Source: Verrucomicrobiota bacterium
GTDB taxonomy: Bacteria > Verrucomicrobiota > Verrucomicrobiia > Verrucomicrobiales > Akkermansiaceae
Length of the DNA stretch: 64,000 nucleotides
NCBI GenBank assembly: GCA_026397725.1
Contig: JAPLUI010000392.1
Span: forward strand, 1 to 64,000
Direction of reading: 5' to 3'
This document shows positions 43,436 through 54,565 of the stretch, in pieces. The translations under genes and the position numbers were made by a program. The notes under the pieces were generated by a model, which worked only from the letters and a program-made list of their open reading frames with translations, did no database searches and was not told the origin of the DNA. Position 1 is the stretch's first letter. Each line of letters begins with the position of its first letter.

Positions 43436-46363
43436 ATGGCGTTGGCGGGCTGCCCGCGTGCCGGCGAGGTGCCGGTTTACCTGAACCGCTTCTGGCAAAC
43501 CAGCGAAGGCATGCCGAGCAACGCGGTCTCCGACGTCGCCAAAGACCGCGACGGTTTCCTGTGGATCGCCACCGGCGCGGGCGTCGCGAGATTCGACGGG
43601 TTGCGGTTCGACGTGTTCTACGCCAAGGACGGACTCCCCGACACCCGGATTTTCTGCCTCTATGTGGACCGCAAAAACCGCGTCTGGGTTGGCACCCGGC
43701 GCGGCGTCGCCTACCGGGAAAACGGCGTTTGGATTGTGCCCCCGGGATTTTCCAACGAGGCGGTTTACGCGCTGGGCGAAGGTGACGACGGCTCCATCTG
43801 GATCGGCTCCTACCAGGGATGCTGGCGCTGGACCGCTGATAGATCCGAGCGCATCGAGCTTGGCGGCACCATCGCCGACGTCCGTTCGTTTCTCAGCGCC
43901 GGTCCCGCAGGAATGTGGGTTCTAACATCCAGCCGCTTGTTGGTCTGGAAGGCGGACCACCCGCACGCGGTGGAAGAGTGCCCAGGGCCGTGGATCGGCA
44001 AGGACCTCCATGACCTCGCACGCGACCATGACGGGCGGATGATTCTTTGCGGCACCGGCATCTTGCTGCGTCAGCGGGAAAATGGTTGGGAAGATTTGGA
44101 CCAATCGATTTCAGGCGGTGACCGGGATGCGAATCTCGCCTGTGCCGTCGCCCCGGACGACACGCTGTGGGTGGCCACCCGGAATCGAGGGCTGGTGTTC
44201 ATCCGTGGTGAGGAAACCGGCATCATTGATGCAACCAAAAACCTCTCGCTCAATGACGTGCGCAGCGTGATGATCGATGACGATGGCATGATCATGGCCG
44301 GCACCAATGGCGGCGGCATCAATATCCTGCGCCGCCGATTCTTCGACACCTACTCGACCGATGAGGGACTCGGCAGCACCATTACCTCCGCGTTGGTCAT
44401 CAACCGGGACGGGGCGTTGCTGGCCGGAACCGATGGCAGCGGCATCTTCATCAAGCGGGATGGCAGGTTCATGCCTCACTTCCGGAATACGGGCCTGCCC
44501 GCAAACGGCCTGATCTGGTCGCTGTGCGCTCGATCCGATAACAGCGTTTGGATCGGCACCTACGGCGATGGCATGTTCCGCGTCCACAACAATCTGGCCG
44601 AACGGATCGTGTTGCCCGCGAATATATCCAATCATTCGATTTCCGCCCTCAATGAAACCCGTGACGGGGGAATCCTCATCGGCACCCACAGCGCGGGTGT
44701 TAGAAAATGGAAGGACGGGCAAGTCGATCCTTCCTTCGTCCCGCTCACCCCCGGCGATCAATGCGTGGTCTATGACATGCTCGAAGACCGCCAGGACCGG
44801 ATCTGGATCGCCACTGGCAACTCCGGCCTCTGGATGTTGGAAAACGGCGTGTGGCAGGAAATGACCCGCACGCTCGGCATGCCCGGGCTGCTGGCCACGG
44901 TCCTCCACGAATCTCCTAACGGCGACTTGTGGATCGGCTCGCTCGGCCAAGGCCTGGCACGCTGCCGCGACAACCACTTGGCCACCTGGAGCCTGCGCGA
45001 TGGCATTGTCAGCGACACCATTTGCCAGATCCTCGAAGACGACACCGGCCATCTCTGGCTGGGGTCCGACCGCGGCCTGCAACGTGTGTCCGCCGCCACG
45101 CTCGAGGCCTATCACCCCGGCGGCAACCGCCTGCCGGTGGAGAGCATGCGGTTCAGCCGTGAGGACGGGCTGCCCACCCCGCAATTCAGTGCCGAACACG
45201 GCAATCTCGCCGTCCGAGCCAAGGATGGATCGCTGTGGTTTTCGCTAGCCTCGGGAGTGATCCGGGTGGATCCGCGGAGGTTCTCGAAATCCACCGCCCT
45301 GCCCTTCACGCGCATCGAGAGCGCCGTGGCTGACCAAGGCCAAATCTGGACCTTCGATGGCCCGCAAGCACGCGACCCCATCGTTCTGCATCCAGGTGCC
45401 GGCACCCTGCAAATCCGCTTCACCTCACCCAATTTCATCGCCCCGGAACGCGGCCGGTTCCAATACCGCATGACCGGCGTGGAAAACGAATGGCAGGAAG
45501 TGGCGGGCGCGCGGGTCGCCAGTTATGCCTCGCTGCCGCCAGGCACCTATCAGTTCGAGGTGATGGGCGCCACCGTCGACGGCACGTGGAACCCCCAACC
45601 CACACGGGTCAACGTGGTGGTTGAGCCCTATCTCTGGCAAACCCGAGGTTTCCGGGTGCTGCTGTCGTTGGCGGCTCTAACCACCGTGGGCTTGTTGATC
45701 TGGACCTGGTCGTTGCGCCGCATCCGCCGCCGGATGACCCTCATCATGCAGGAACACCGGATCGAAAAAGAACGCACCCGCATCGCCCGCGACCTCCATG
45801 ATGACCTCGGGGCGAGCCTGACGGAAATCAATTTCCTCGGCACGCTCACCGCCAACGCCGTGACCGACCGCGCCGTGCGCTCGCGCATCGAGGGCATGGT
45901 GGAGCGTGCCCAACGCATGACCAAATCGCTCGACGAAATCGTTTGGACCGTCAATCCGGCCAACGACACGCTGTCGTCCACGGCCAATTACCTGTGCTCC
46001 CGGGCCCAGGAAAGCCTGGTCACCGCCGGCATCCGTTGCCGCTTGGAAGTCGCGGATGATTTGCCGCTTACCCCGCTGGATTCGGAACTCCGCCACCATC
46101 TGTTGATGGCGGTCAATGAGGCGGTCCACAATGTGCTGAAACATTCCGGGGCCACCGTATGCACCATGACGATCCGGATTGAGCGCGGCGGGTTGTTCCT
46201 TTCCATCGCCGACGACGGCACCGGCTTCGTCCCCGTGAGCAAGCCCGACACCCGCAACGGCCTGCTCAACCTGCAGCGCCGCATGGAGGCGTCCGGCGGC
46301 TCGGTGGATATCGCCAGCACCCCGCAAGGCACCACCGTCACCCTCCGCATCCCCCTGCCATGA
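43436..46363 (+). CDS. Sensor histidine kinase with periplasmic beta-propeller (Reg_prop) and Y_Y_Y domain
   Basis: 975 residues. About 600 N-terminal residues are beta-propeller repeats (FLWIATGAGVARFDGLRFDV, RVWVGTRRGVAYRENGVW, NGDLWIGSLGQGLARCRD). A Y_Y_Y domain follows (FQYRMTGVENEWQEV...SLPPGTYQFEV), then one membrane helix (VLLSLAALTTVGLLIWTWSL). The kinase is of the HisKA_3/NarX class with phospho-acceptor His in RIARDLHDDLGASLTEI, HATPase N-box VNEAVHNVLKHSGA and G-box IADDGTGFVP. It should sense an extracytoplasmic signal and phosphorylate the response regulator encoded 79 bp downstream. The frame is open and hydrophobic upstream of the first ATG (GLAAILLG), so part of the signal peptide lies before 43436, yet no standard start codon is there. 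Confidence 0.9.
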   Translation: MALAGCPRAGEVPVYLNRFWQTSEGMPSNAVSDVAKDRDGFLWIATGAGVARFDGLRFDVFYAKDGLPDTRIFCLYVDRKNRVWVGTRRGVAYRENGVWIVPPGFSNEAVYALGEGDDGSIWIGSYQGCWRWTADRSERIELGGTIADVRSFLSAGPAGMWVLTSSRLLVWKADHPHAVEECPGPWIGKDLHDLARDHDGRMILCGTGILLRQRENGWEDLDQSISGGDRDANLACAVAPDDTLWVATRNRGLVFIRGEETGIIDATKNLSLNDVRSVMIDDDGMIMAGTNGGGINILRRRFFDTYSTDEGLGSTITSALVINRDGALLAGTDGSGIFIKRDGRFMPHFRNTGLPANGLIWSLCARSDNSVWIGTYGDGMFRVHNNLAERIVLPANISNHSISALNETRDGGILIGTHSAGVRKWKDGQVDPSFVPLTPGDQCVVYDMLEDRQDRIWIATGNSGLWMLENGVWQEMTRTLGMPGLLATVLHESPNGDLWIGSLGQGLARCRDNHLATWSLRDGIVSDTICQILEDDTGHLWLGSDRGLQRVSAATLEAYHPGGNRLPVESMRFSREDGLPTPQFSAEHGNLAVRAKDGSLWFSLASGVIRVDPRRFSKSTALPFTRIESAVADQGQIWTFDGPQARDPIVLHPGAGTLQIRFTSPNFIAPERGRFQYRMTGVENEWQEVAGARVASYASLPPGTYQFEVMGATVDGTWNPQPTRVNVVVEPYLWQTRGFRVLLSLAALTTVGLLIWTWSLRRIRRRMTLIMQEHRIEKERTRIARDLHDDLGASLTEINFLGTLTANAVTDRAVRSRIEGMVERAQRMTKSLDEIVWTVNPANDTLSSTANYLCSRAQESLVTAGIRCRLEVADDLPLTPLDSELRHHLLMAVNEAVHNVLKHSGATVCTMTIRIERGGLFLSIADDGTGFVPVSKPDTRNGLLNLQRRMEASGGSVDIASTPQGTTVTLRIPLP

Positions 46364-46384
46364 AAACCCAACCCGCCGATGATT

Positions 46385-46404
46385 CTACCCATACGGGGGG
46401 GTAG
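46385..46404 (+). promoter_or_regulatory. ACCC-GGGGGGGT motif upstream of the response regulator
   Basis: CTACCCATACGGGGGGGTAG, 39 bp before the ATG. It matches the motif at 38716-38735 at 17 of 20 positions. CTACCC and GGGTAG form an inverted repeat, as expected for a dimeric regulator site. Confidence 0.45.
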
Positions 46405-46442
46405 CTATTTTCCTGAATCGTGTCACTCTCACTCCAGCCAGC

Positions 46443-47084
46443 ATGCAATCAACCGTAGTCATCGTCGAGGATAACAACGTGGTCCGCGGGTGCTTGGAGG
46501 AATTGGTGAACTCCATCCCCAAATGCACCTGCCTCGCCACGTTCTCCTGCGCCGAGGATGCCATCCGGGTGGTGCCCAAGCTCGCCCCCGATCTGGTCAT
46601 GATGGATATCCAACTGCCCAACCTCTCGGGCATCGAATGCGCGGCCAAACTCAAGGAATGCCTGCCCGCACTCGCGATCCTGATGCTCACGGTCTATGAG
46701 GACGAGGAGAAAATCTTCGAGGCCTTCAAGGCGGGCGCCAGTGGCTACATCCTCAAACGCAGCAGTCCCCACGAGGTGGTCCGGGCCATCGAGGACATGC
46801 TCGCCGGAGGCATCCCGATGACCAGCACCATCGCCCGCAAGGTCGTCCAGTCATTCCGCCAGACCGCCGCCAGGAAGGACGGGGGCCCGGCGTTGTCCCG
46901 CAGGGAAAACGAGGTCCTGCAAAGCCTCTCCAAGGGTTCGTCTAACAAGGAAATCGCCGAGGCCCTGGGCGTCACTGTCGAAACCGTGCGCTGGCACCTC
47001 AAACAGATCTATGAAAAACTGCACGTCAGCGGGCGCACCCAGGCCGCCCTCAAGTTCATGAGCATGCAGGACCCCAAGCACTGA
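46443..47084 (+). CDS. NarL/FixJ-family response regulator
   Basis: 213 residues. The receiver domain has the acidic pair VVIVEDNN, phospho-acceptor Asp in DLVMMDIQLPNLSGIE, the Thr switch in ILMLTVYEDEE and Lys in GYILKRSS. The C-terminal LuxR-type HTH reads ALSRRENEVLQSLSKGSSNK, EIAEALGVTVETVRWHLKQI. It is 79 bp downstream of the histidine kinase gene and should be its partner. The motif between them, also found before the surface-protein gene, is a candidate for its own binding site (inference). Confidence 0.95.
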   Translation: MQSTVVIVEDNNVVRGCLEELVNSIPKCTCLATFSCAEDAIRVVPKLAPDLVMMDIQLPNLSGIECAAKLKECLPALAILMLTVYEDEEKIFEAFKAGASGYILKRSSPHEVVRAIEDMLAGGIPMTSTIARKVVQSFRQTAARKDGGPALSRRENEVLQSLSKGSSNKEIAEALGVTVETVRWHLKQIYEKLHVSGRTQAALKFMSMQDPKH

Positions 47085-47099
47085 TTGCTTTCCGCCACA

Positions 47100-48437
47100 A
47101 TGACCCCTGCCATCCTCCGCTCCCTGCTGCTCGCCCTCGTGACGCTCGCCGCGTGCTCCGCCAGGACCTATCACATCGACGCCGCCGCCGCCAACGATCT
47201 GCTGGACGGCCTGACCCCGGCCACCGCCTGGAAATCGTTGGATAAGTTCAACGCCACGGTCTTCAAGCCGGACGACCGCATCCTGTTCAAGTCCGGACAA
47301 CATTGGGCCGGCCAACTGCGGCCGTTGGGATCCGGTTCCTCTTCAGCCAACCCATTCCTGCCTATCAGAATCGGCCGTTATGGCGTGGGTGACCTCCCGC
47401 AGATCGATGGCGCAGGCCGCTCCACCGCGACCCTCCTGATCCGCGATGTCGAGTATTGGGAGGTCTGCGATCTCGCCATCACCAACCTGGGCGCGACCAC
47501 CGCGCCGGATCGCACCGGAGTCCGCATCCAGGCGGATTCACTCACGGTGATGCGCGGCATCACCCTGCGCGGCCTCCATGTCCACGACGTCAACGGCGAC
47601 CTCCGCAAAAGCCATGAAGGCCACGGCATCCTCTTCGAAGCCAGCCCCCAAACCGATTCCTCCTTCGACGGCATCCTGATCGAAAACTGCAAGCTGGAGC
47701 GCACCGACCGCAACGGCATCTGCCAGCGCGCTCCCGGCAAATCCCGCAGCAAGAACGTGATCATCCGTTCCAACATCCTCAGCGACATCGGCGGCGACGG
47801 CATCAAATTGTGGGGAACCAACGGCGGCCTCATCGAACGCAACATCGTCCGCAACAGCCGCGCCCGTTGCACCGACAATGCCGCGGGCATCTGGCCCTTC
47901 GCCTGCGACGACACGATCATCCAATACAACGAAGTCATCGGCACCAAAGGCACCAAGGACGGCCAGGCCTTCGATTCCGACTATCTCTGCAAACGCACGA
48001 TCATCCAGTACAATTACAGTTATCAGAACGAGGGCGGTTTCATGCTGGTCTGTTCTCCCGGAAATTCATATAACATCGACACCCTCGTCCGCCACAATGT
48101 CAGCGTGCACGACGGCATCAACAGCGCCAGGGTAATCCAGATCGGCGGCAATCCGACCAACACCCGATTCATCGATAACACAATCGTGCTCGGACCCAAC
48201 CAGAACCTGCCGCTTGTCTCATTCAACGAATGGGAGGGCGGCAATGCCAAGGACACCAGCTTCATTCACAACAACCTCATCGTCTCGGACGGCGGCAAGG
48301 CCACCTACGCCTTCGGGAAAAGCACCGGCACCCGCTTTTCCAATAACATGTTCGTCGGTCGTCACGACGGTCTGCCCGAAGGCGTCCGCACCGCTTTCCA
48401 AGCGGACCGCCCCGAACGCCTCGCTGCGGGCGAGTGA
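47100..48437 (+). CDS. Exported right-handed beta-helix protein, probable lipoprotein
   Basis: 445 residues from ATG 47100; a TTG at 47085 is in frame. The N-terminus has a signal with a lipobox-like end (LVTLAACSA). The body has parallel beta-helix (PbH1) repeats: VEYWEVCDLAITNLGA, ITLRGLHVHDVNGD, DGILIENCKLERTDRNGI, NVIIRSNILSDIGGDGIKLW, DDTIIQYNEVIGTKG. Such folds occur in polysaccharide lyases, pectinases and epimerases; no catalytic set can be assigned. It follows the response regulator by 15 bp and may be in its operon, so it could be the effector of the sensed signal. Confidence 0.8.
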   Translation: MTPAILRSLLLALVTLAACSARTYHIDAAAANDLLDGLTPATAWKSLDKFNATVFKPDDRILFKSGQHWAGQLRPLGSGSSSANPFLPIRIGRYGVGDLPQIDGAGRSTATLLIRDVEYWEVCDLAITNLGATTAPDRTGVRIQADSLTVMRGITLRGLHVHDVNGDLRKSHEGHGILFEASPQTDSSFDGILIENCKLERTDRNGICQRAPGKSRSKNVIIRSNILSDIGGDGIKLWGTNGGLIERNIVRNSRARCTDNAAGIWPFACDDTIIQYNEVIGTKGTKDGQAFDSDYLCKRTIIQYNYSYQNEGGFMLVCSPGNSYNIDTLVRHNVSVHDGINSARVIQIGGNPTNTRFIDNTIVLGPNQNLPLVSFNEWEGGNAKDTSFIHNNLIVSDGGKATYAFGKSTGTRFSNNMFVGRHDGLPEGVRTAFQADRPERLAAGE

Positions 48438-48455
48438 GGATGGTGGGTATCTACC

Positions 48456-48501
48456 GCGAGTCTCCCGACTCGCCTTTAGGATTGCGGCGAGCCATCGCCG
48501 C
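48456..48501. repeat. REP-like double hairpin
   Basis: GCGAGTC-TCCC-GACTCGC (48456-48473) and GCGGCGA-GCCA-TCGCCGC (48484-48501) stand side by side between the beta-helix gene and moxR. The layout is like the pair at 20.1 and 20.7 kb, but the sequence differs. Confidence 0.65.
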
Positions 48502-48629
48502 TTTGACAGGCTACGGCAACCCGCTACCATGAGTGCCACGACTTCCCTTGGTGTTGTTCCATCCTCTGCGGTGCGAAATCCTCTCCAACGGTCACCTCGC
48601 AAACAACCCATCCGCAGGTTCCGATGGCC

Positions 48630-48645
48630 CCACCCGATCGGGTGG
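48630..48645. promoter_or_regulatory. Perfect 16-bp palindrome upstream of moxR
   Basis: CCACCCGATCGGGTGG is a perfect palindrome 62 bp before the moxR start and is related to the ACCC-GGGGGGGT motif. A diverged copy (55172-55192) occupies the same place before the moxR scar. Confidence 0.4.
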
Positions 48646-48707
48646 AAATCAGGGCGGTTTGCAACATCGCTCCCATCCCGACCGTTTCATAGTACATTCC
48701 CGCACAC

Positions 48708-49749
<1,042 letters not shown>

Positions 49750-49760
<11 letters not shown>

Positions 49761-50646
49761 ACTGTTGGATCCGGATGCCGTTTCCCGCGGCGATGCGCTC
49801 GGGATCATGGCCCGTAAAATCGTCGAGGGCTATCGCGTGGGCGACCATCGCTCGCCCTATCACGGGTTTGCCATCGAGTTCGCCCACCACCGCGAATACT
49901 CGCCCGGCGATGATATCCGCCACCTCGACTGGAAGGTTTTCGGCCGCTCCGAAAAATACTATATCCGCCAGTATGAACAGGATACCAATTTCGTAACCCA
50001 CCTGGTCGTGGATGGCAGCGCCTCCATGAATTATGGTTCGGGAAAACTGACGAAACTCCACTATGCGAAGATCCTGGCGGCCTGTTTCGCCCATGTGATA
50101 TTGCTCCAGCGGGATGCGGTGGCCCTCGCGCTGGTGGGCGAAGAGATCCAGGAATACCTGCCACGGACCGACAATCTCCAGCGCATCCAACACCTCATGG
50201 AGCGCCTGTCTGTCTTCCAGGGCAAAGGCGGAACTCGTCTCGGCACCGCCCTCCAACAGGTCTCCCGCGAAGCCCGCAGACGCGGCATCATCATCATCAT
50301 CAGCGACCTCTTCGACGATGAACATGGCCTGGCCAGCGGCCTTGAGCGGTTCGCCTTCAGCGGCAATGAGGTGATCGTGTTCCATACACTCGACTCCCAC
50401 GAGTTGACGTTCCCCTTCGACGGCACCTGGGAATTCCGCAATCTGGAAGGCCCCGACCGCGTGAAAATCTCGCCGGATGATTTCCGCAAATCCTACCTCC
50501 GGAACTTCGAGGCATTCCAGTCTCGGGTCCGCCGGATGTGCGAGAAATTCCAGGCCCACTATGTGCTGGCCGACACCAGCAAGAGCCTGGCCGAAACCTT
50601 CAGTGGATATCTGGCGTTCCGCCAACGGGCAAACCATCAACCATGA
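49750..50646 (+). CDS. DUF58 (vWA-like) protein
   Basis: 298 residues. DUF58 hallmarks are FAHHREYSPGDDIRHLDWKV and a vWA-like core with LVVDGSASMNYGSGKL (MIDAS-like DxSxS), IIIIISDLFDDE and IVFHTLDSHEL. It overlaps moxR by 11 bp and is its expected partner. The stop codon is part of ATGA, which in the other copy (55530) starts the BatA-like gene; here the downstream gene has been lost and repeats follow. So this copy of the operon is cut right after DUF58. Confidence 0.93.
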
Positions 50647-50737
50647 GGCGGAGCATGGAAGAGATTGTGGATCGCGGCTTGTGGATTGTGGATGAAGAGG
50701 AGCCTTGCGCGGTCCCTCATCTCCGATCCTCGATCCT

Positions 50738-50807
<70 letters not shown>

Positions 50808-50817
50808 TTGGCTGGCT

Positions 50818-50882
50818 GCTAGGAATTTGCTTTTTGGGTGAGGGCCGTTGAAAACGGCCGGTGGCCGGGCCGGAGGGCGGGA
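50818..50882. repeat. 65-bp direct repeat, left copy
   Basis: GCTAGGAATTTGCTTTTTGG to GGAGGGCGGGA; 63 of 65 bases match the copy at 54501-54565. It includes the hairpin GGCCGTT-GAA-AACGGCC. The two copies flank the HzsA-like gene. Confidence 0.9.
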
Positions 50883-51033
50883 AAATGGGGGTTGGCTACG
50901 GCGCGGTGGCGTATGACGATAAGTGTGAATGTCGGTGTGAGCCGCAGTGACCTGATGCTCGGCGTTCATCCGCGTCCATCTGCGGTTCAATAAAGCTCTT
51001 GGAAAATCCGGGTCGGAGCCCAGTTTCATCGGT

Positions 51034-54000
51034 TCACCGCTCAATCCCATCCTGCTGCGCCCCCCGCAGGTTGTCGTGCCAGAAATTTCCGCGCAGCGGC
51101 GCACCCCGGCCTTCGATGCCCAGTACATTCGCCGGGTCCACGTCGAGTTCCGGCCAGACCAGTTCGCCGTTCAGTTGCGCCTCCTCGCGATGGTAGGCAC
51201 CCAGGCGCAGCGAGTTTGAATCGAGCCACAGGACCATCGCTCGGCGGTCGGACTCGCTCACGGCCTCGCGGTGGCTCCGATCAAGGAGTGCTTTGCCGAT
51301 CCGCGAGTTGCGTGCGCCGAAGCGCCCCGGAATCGTCCGCGAGCCGCCGTGGACGCCGCTGTAATCAGTAATCATGTTCTGCCACATCGCGCCCGAGAAC
51401 CAAAAGGTATATCCTTCCTTCAGCGCCGCATAACTCAGGTCCTGCGGGCCCTTGTGCTTTTCAACGTGACACGGCAGACAGCGGTTTTCCATGATTGGCT
51501 TGATCTGGCGGTAATAACTGATCGGCTCGACGGCTGCCAGTTCGGGTTGCAGCGGCGAAGGCGCGCGTTGCAAGGCCAGCGGAGGCCCTTGCGACCCATT
51601 CATGGCGGGGGCCTTCTGAGTGGGTTCGTGGCAACCCTGGCATCTCAGTTGCTCGCCGGGGTGGACGAATGCCACCGAGCGCATGGACTGGACGGCCGTA
51701 TGGTTCTCGTCGAGCACCTGGAAGATGAGTTCCTTGGCCACGGGAGCTTCGAAGTAGGCGCTGCCATCATCCTCCACCGGCACAATCCCGAGCGGGATGC
51801 GCGGCGTGTTCTCGCGTTCGTAACCGATCATTGGAACGCCCATCGCGTGATTCTCCTTGAGGATATTCTGCGTCACGCGCAGCCATTTGATTTTGGTTCC
51901 CGCGGGAAACGGCAGGTCGGAATCGTAAACATTCATGACCGCAATGGTCGCCGGTTGCGGCGGATCGAGGTTGGCGCGATTCGCCTGCGGATCGTCAGTC
52001 GGCGGCACCGTCCGCGGACGGATCGGGATCGGATCGATGAGCCGCAAGCGCTCATCCTGGGCGCAAGGCAGCAGCGCCAATTCACACAGGATCTCCCGGT
52101 TGCCGAAGCGATCCAGCAGACAAAGGTTTTCCCACACGTTGCAGAGATAAAAATCCTCGCTGAGCGGCCATGGCGTGCCGTATTTGTAGTGCCGTCGGCC
52201 GGGCGATTCGCTTTCCGGAAACGGCTCATCCGGCGTGACGCGTTTGAGCTGCGACAGGTGGCCGTCATCGGGCACACGCAGGTCGAGCATGCAGAGCGAG
52301 CCGAAAACTTCGCCGTGGTGGGGTGCGGCGGTTAGGATGTGGAGCGCCGAGTTTGGCACAGCGCGGATGCCCATCTCGACCAGCGGCGCGCCGATGCGGC
52401 TGTCGATCTCGCGGCCGTCCTGGATTTTCCATGGCGTGTGATCGGGGAACGTATGATAGGGTAGCGGATAGTTGCCGTGCGGCGCGCGCGGATCGCTGCC
52501 ATCCTGCCGGCAGAACCAGATCCGCGTGCCAAGGCAATTCTCGCGGTCGGTGTAATCCCAGCGGGTGAAGATGATCCGGCCGTCGATGCCGACCGTCGGG
52601 TTCCACTCGCTGGTTTCGAAGTAGCTGAGCGGGACGATGTTGGAGCCGTCAGCTTGCATCGAGAACATCGTGTAGTTGCGGACTTTCAGTTTCTCATCGA
52701 AGCAGCGGATGAACCCGCCGCGGCGTTCGGAGACAAAGGCGAGGCGGCCGTTGGGCAGCCAGCACGGATCGAAGTCATTGAAGCCGCCATCGGTCAACTG
52801 CCGCAACTCCGAGCCATCCGTGTTCGCCCGAAAAACGTGGAAGGTCGATTCCGTGTCGAAGCTCCACCGGTGTTCGCGGTTGCCGGTCCAGGCGAAGGCG
52901 ATCGTGCGTCCATCGAAGGAGAGATCGGGGGTTGCAAACGCTCCATGATCCAGTCGCGTGCCCTGCAAACGGCCGCTTTGCACCACGGCGTTGTCAACCA
53001 CGCTGACCACCTGCGGGTTTCCTTTGAAATCCCTAACTCGATAGAGCCCGCCGCCCGGCAAGGCGTTGCAACCGAAGTACTGCGTCGCGAAGTGGCCGCC
53101 CTGCGAGTCGGCCGTGGCGGGGTTGGAACGCACCGAACCGGCGAAGGTGCCGCGTGCCACGCAGAGGATTTCGTCGAAGTCCAAGAGCGGATTGGCAAAC
53201 GCGATCTGCCGCCGCAGCGCACACGCCGCAAGGTAGCGGGCGCGGTAGGCCTCCGAATCGCGGGCGAGACTGGCTTGCGCGACATCTTGCCGCAATTGCT
53301 CCAAGTCAGCGACCAACGGGCGGAGTTTGGCGCCGGTACCCGGCGGCGCTACCAGATGGGCTGCCAAGGCCTGCGTCCGGCGCAGAACAGTCTCTAACGG
53401 ACCTTCATGCGGCCAAACCAACGCGTGCTGGTCAAAAACCTGCTGTTCCAGTTCGGCGCGACCGGGGAGCCTTGCGGCACGGTGCTGCGGGTAGTCCAGA
53501 TTGCCGTGCGCCGCGTAGTCGTGAAGCCAGCCGCGCAAGATGCCGTCGCGCAGGTCGGCCACCGCCACGCTGCTTAGACCGGCATGGCGGATAAAGGTTT
53601 GCAAAAGCTCACGAGCCGGCGCGGGATCATCGTCCGGCGGCATGGGTTGGAAGGCCGTCGGCATCTGCGGAATGCCAGAAGCCGCCCGGGCCACCAGTTT
53701 GCCGGGTGCGCCGCCCGGCACGAGGTTGGCAATCTGCCCGGCAACCGCTTGGTCGAACGACCAGAGTCCGATGGTTGCGGCATCCGCCGCGAAGGGCTTG
53801 TCCGGCACTCCCGATATGGAGCGGAGCCCCCGCGAGAGTCGAGCCTCGTCGATCCGGCCGTTGCAGAAGAGCGTGCGTTCGACCAGCGCCCCGATGGCGA
53901 ACTCCGTGGCAGTGGGATTTCCGGGCTCTGGCGAGAGCGCTTGGGTGGTCCGTTCGGTGCCGTCAATGAAAAGCCCCACGCGGTCCGTGGCGAGTTCCAT

Positions 54001-54390
54001 TCCGACGTAATGCCAGCGCCCGTCGGCGACATTGACCGTCGTGCGCGCATGGTCGGGAGTGCGGCCCGGCAGATAGGCACAGAGGAATCCGTCGCCGGGT
54101 GTGGTGAAGAGTTCCCAGTGATGGGGCGACGATTTCGGATTGCAAGCGGCGAGGATCTGGAATCCGCTGCGCTCGTCCAGCTTGACCCAACACTCGCAGG
54201 TGAGCGGACCCTGCGCGAAGGCCGGCGTGGCGGCAATGCTGACCAGGGCTTGGTTTGCATCCAGCGCCAAACCAAAGACGCCTTCGCCAAAGTCTCCGGC
54301 CGACGCGCCAGCCGCCAGCAGGAACCCGCAGGCAGCCAACCGCTTCGTTCCAAGCCTTGCGGGCCAGCCCAGCGTTTCGGGATTTTTCAT
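51034..54390 (-). CDS. HzsA-related protein with LamG domain and two c-type heme motifs
   Basis: 1118 residues with a signal peptide (LAACGFLLAAGASA). Residues about 35-240 are a LamG-like domain (LTCECWVKLDERSGF, WHYVGMELATDRVGLFIDGT). The middle (about 420-850) has TolB-like segments (TPDLSFDGRTIAFAWTG, DFDPCWLPNGRLAFVSERRG, IIFTRWDYTDRENCLG) as in the hydrazine synthase alpha-like middle domain. The C-terminal part has two heme-binding motifs, CQGCH and CLPCH. HzsA-related proteins are common in Planctomycetes and Verrucomicrobia outside anammox; substrate unknown. It is inserted, in opposite orientation, in the middle of the moxR operon duplication between 65-bp direct repeats. Confidence 0.8.
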   Translation of the reverse strand: MKNPETLGWPARLGTKRLAACGFLLAAGASAGDFGEGVFGLALDANQALVSIAATPAFAQGPLTCECWVKLDERSGFQILAACNPKSSPHHWELFTTPGDGFLCAYLPGRTPDHARTTVNVADGRWHYVGMELATDRVGLFIDGTERTTQALSPEPGNPTATEFAIGALVERTLFCNGRIDEARLSRGLRSISGVPDKPFAADAATIGLWSFDQAVAGQIANLVPGGAPGKLVARAASGIPQMPTAFQPMPPDDDPAPARELLQTFIRHAGLSSVAVADLRDGILRGWLHDYAAHGNLDYPQHRAARLPGRAELEQQVFDQHALVWPHEGPLETVLRRTQALAAHLVAPPGTGAKLRPLVADLEQLRQDVAQASLARDSEAYRARYLAACALRRQIAFANPLLDFDEILCVARGTFAGSVRSNPATADSQGGHFATQYFGCNALPGGGLYRVRDFKGNPQVVSVVDNAVVQSGRLQGTRLDHGAFATPDLSFDGRTIAFAWTGNREHRWSFDTESTFHVFRANTDGSELRQLTDGGFNDFDPCWLPNGRLAFVSERRGGFIRCFDEKLKVRNYTMFSMQADGSNIVPLSYFETSEWNPTVGIDGRIIFTRWDYTDRENCLGTRIWFCRQDGSDPRAPHGNYPLPYHTFPDHTPWKIQDGREIDSRIGAPLVEMGIRAVPNSALHILTAAPHHGEVFGSLCMLDLRVPDDGHLSQLKRVTPDEPFPESESPGRRHYKYGTPWPLSEDFYLCNVWENLCLLDRFGNREILCELALLPCAQDERLRLIDPIPIRPRTVPPTDDPQANRANLDPPQPATIAVMNVYDSDLPFPAGTKIKWLRVTQNILKENHAMGVPMIGYERENTPRIPLGIVPVEDDGSAYFEAPVAKELIFQVLDENHTAVQSMRSVAFVHPGEQLRCQGCHEPTQKAPAMNGSQGPPLALQRAPSPLQPELAAVEPISYYRQIKPIMENRCLPCHVEKHKGPQDLSYAALKEGYTFWFSGAMWQNMITDYSGVHGGSRTIPGRFGARNSRIGKALLDRSHREAVSESDRRAMVLWLDSNSLRLGAYHREEAQLNGELVWPELDVDPANVLGIEGRGAPLRGNFWHDNLRGAQQDGIER

Positions 54391-54500
54391 CGAGGTTGGA
54401 TTGCTGAATGTCAGTCGGGGCTCTCCCGCCGCCGGTTTGCGAATCCGGCCATCAGGGCAGGTGGTGAGCTTCTTGCTGCTCGGTGAGCCACGCGCGGACA

Positions 54501-54565
54501 GCTAGGAATTTGCTTTTCGGGTGAGGGCCGTTGAAAACGGCCGGTGGCCGGACCGGAGGGCGGGA
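54501..54565. repeat. 65-bp direct repeat, right copy
   Basis: Same orientation as the copy at 50818-50882, differing at two positions; 3.68 kb apart. The gene-free stretch 54391-54787 otherwise shows nothing. Confidence 0.9.
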
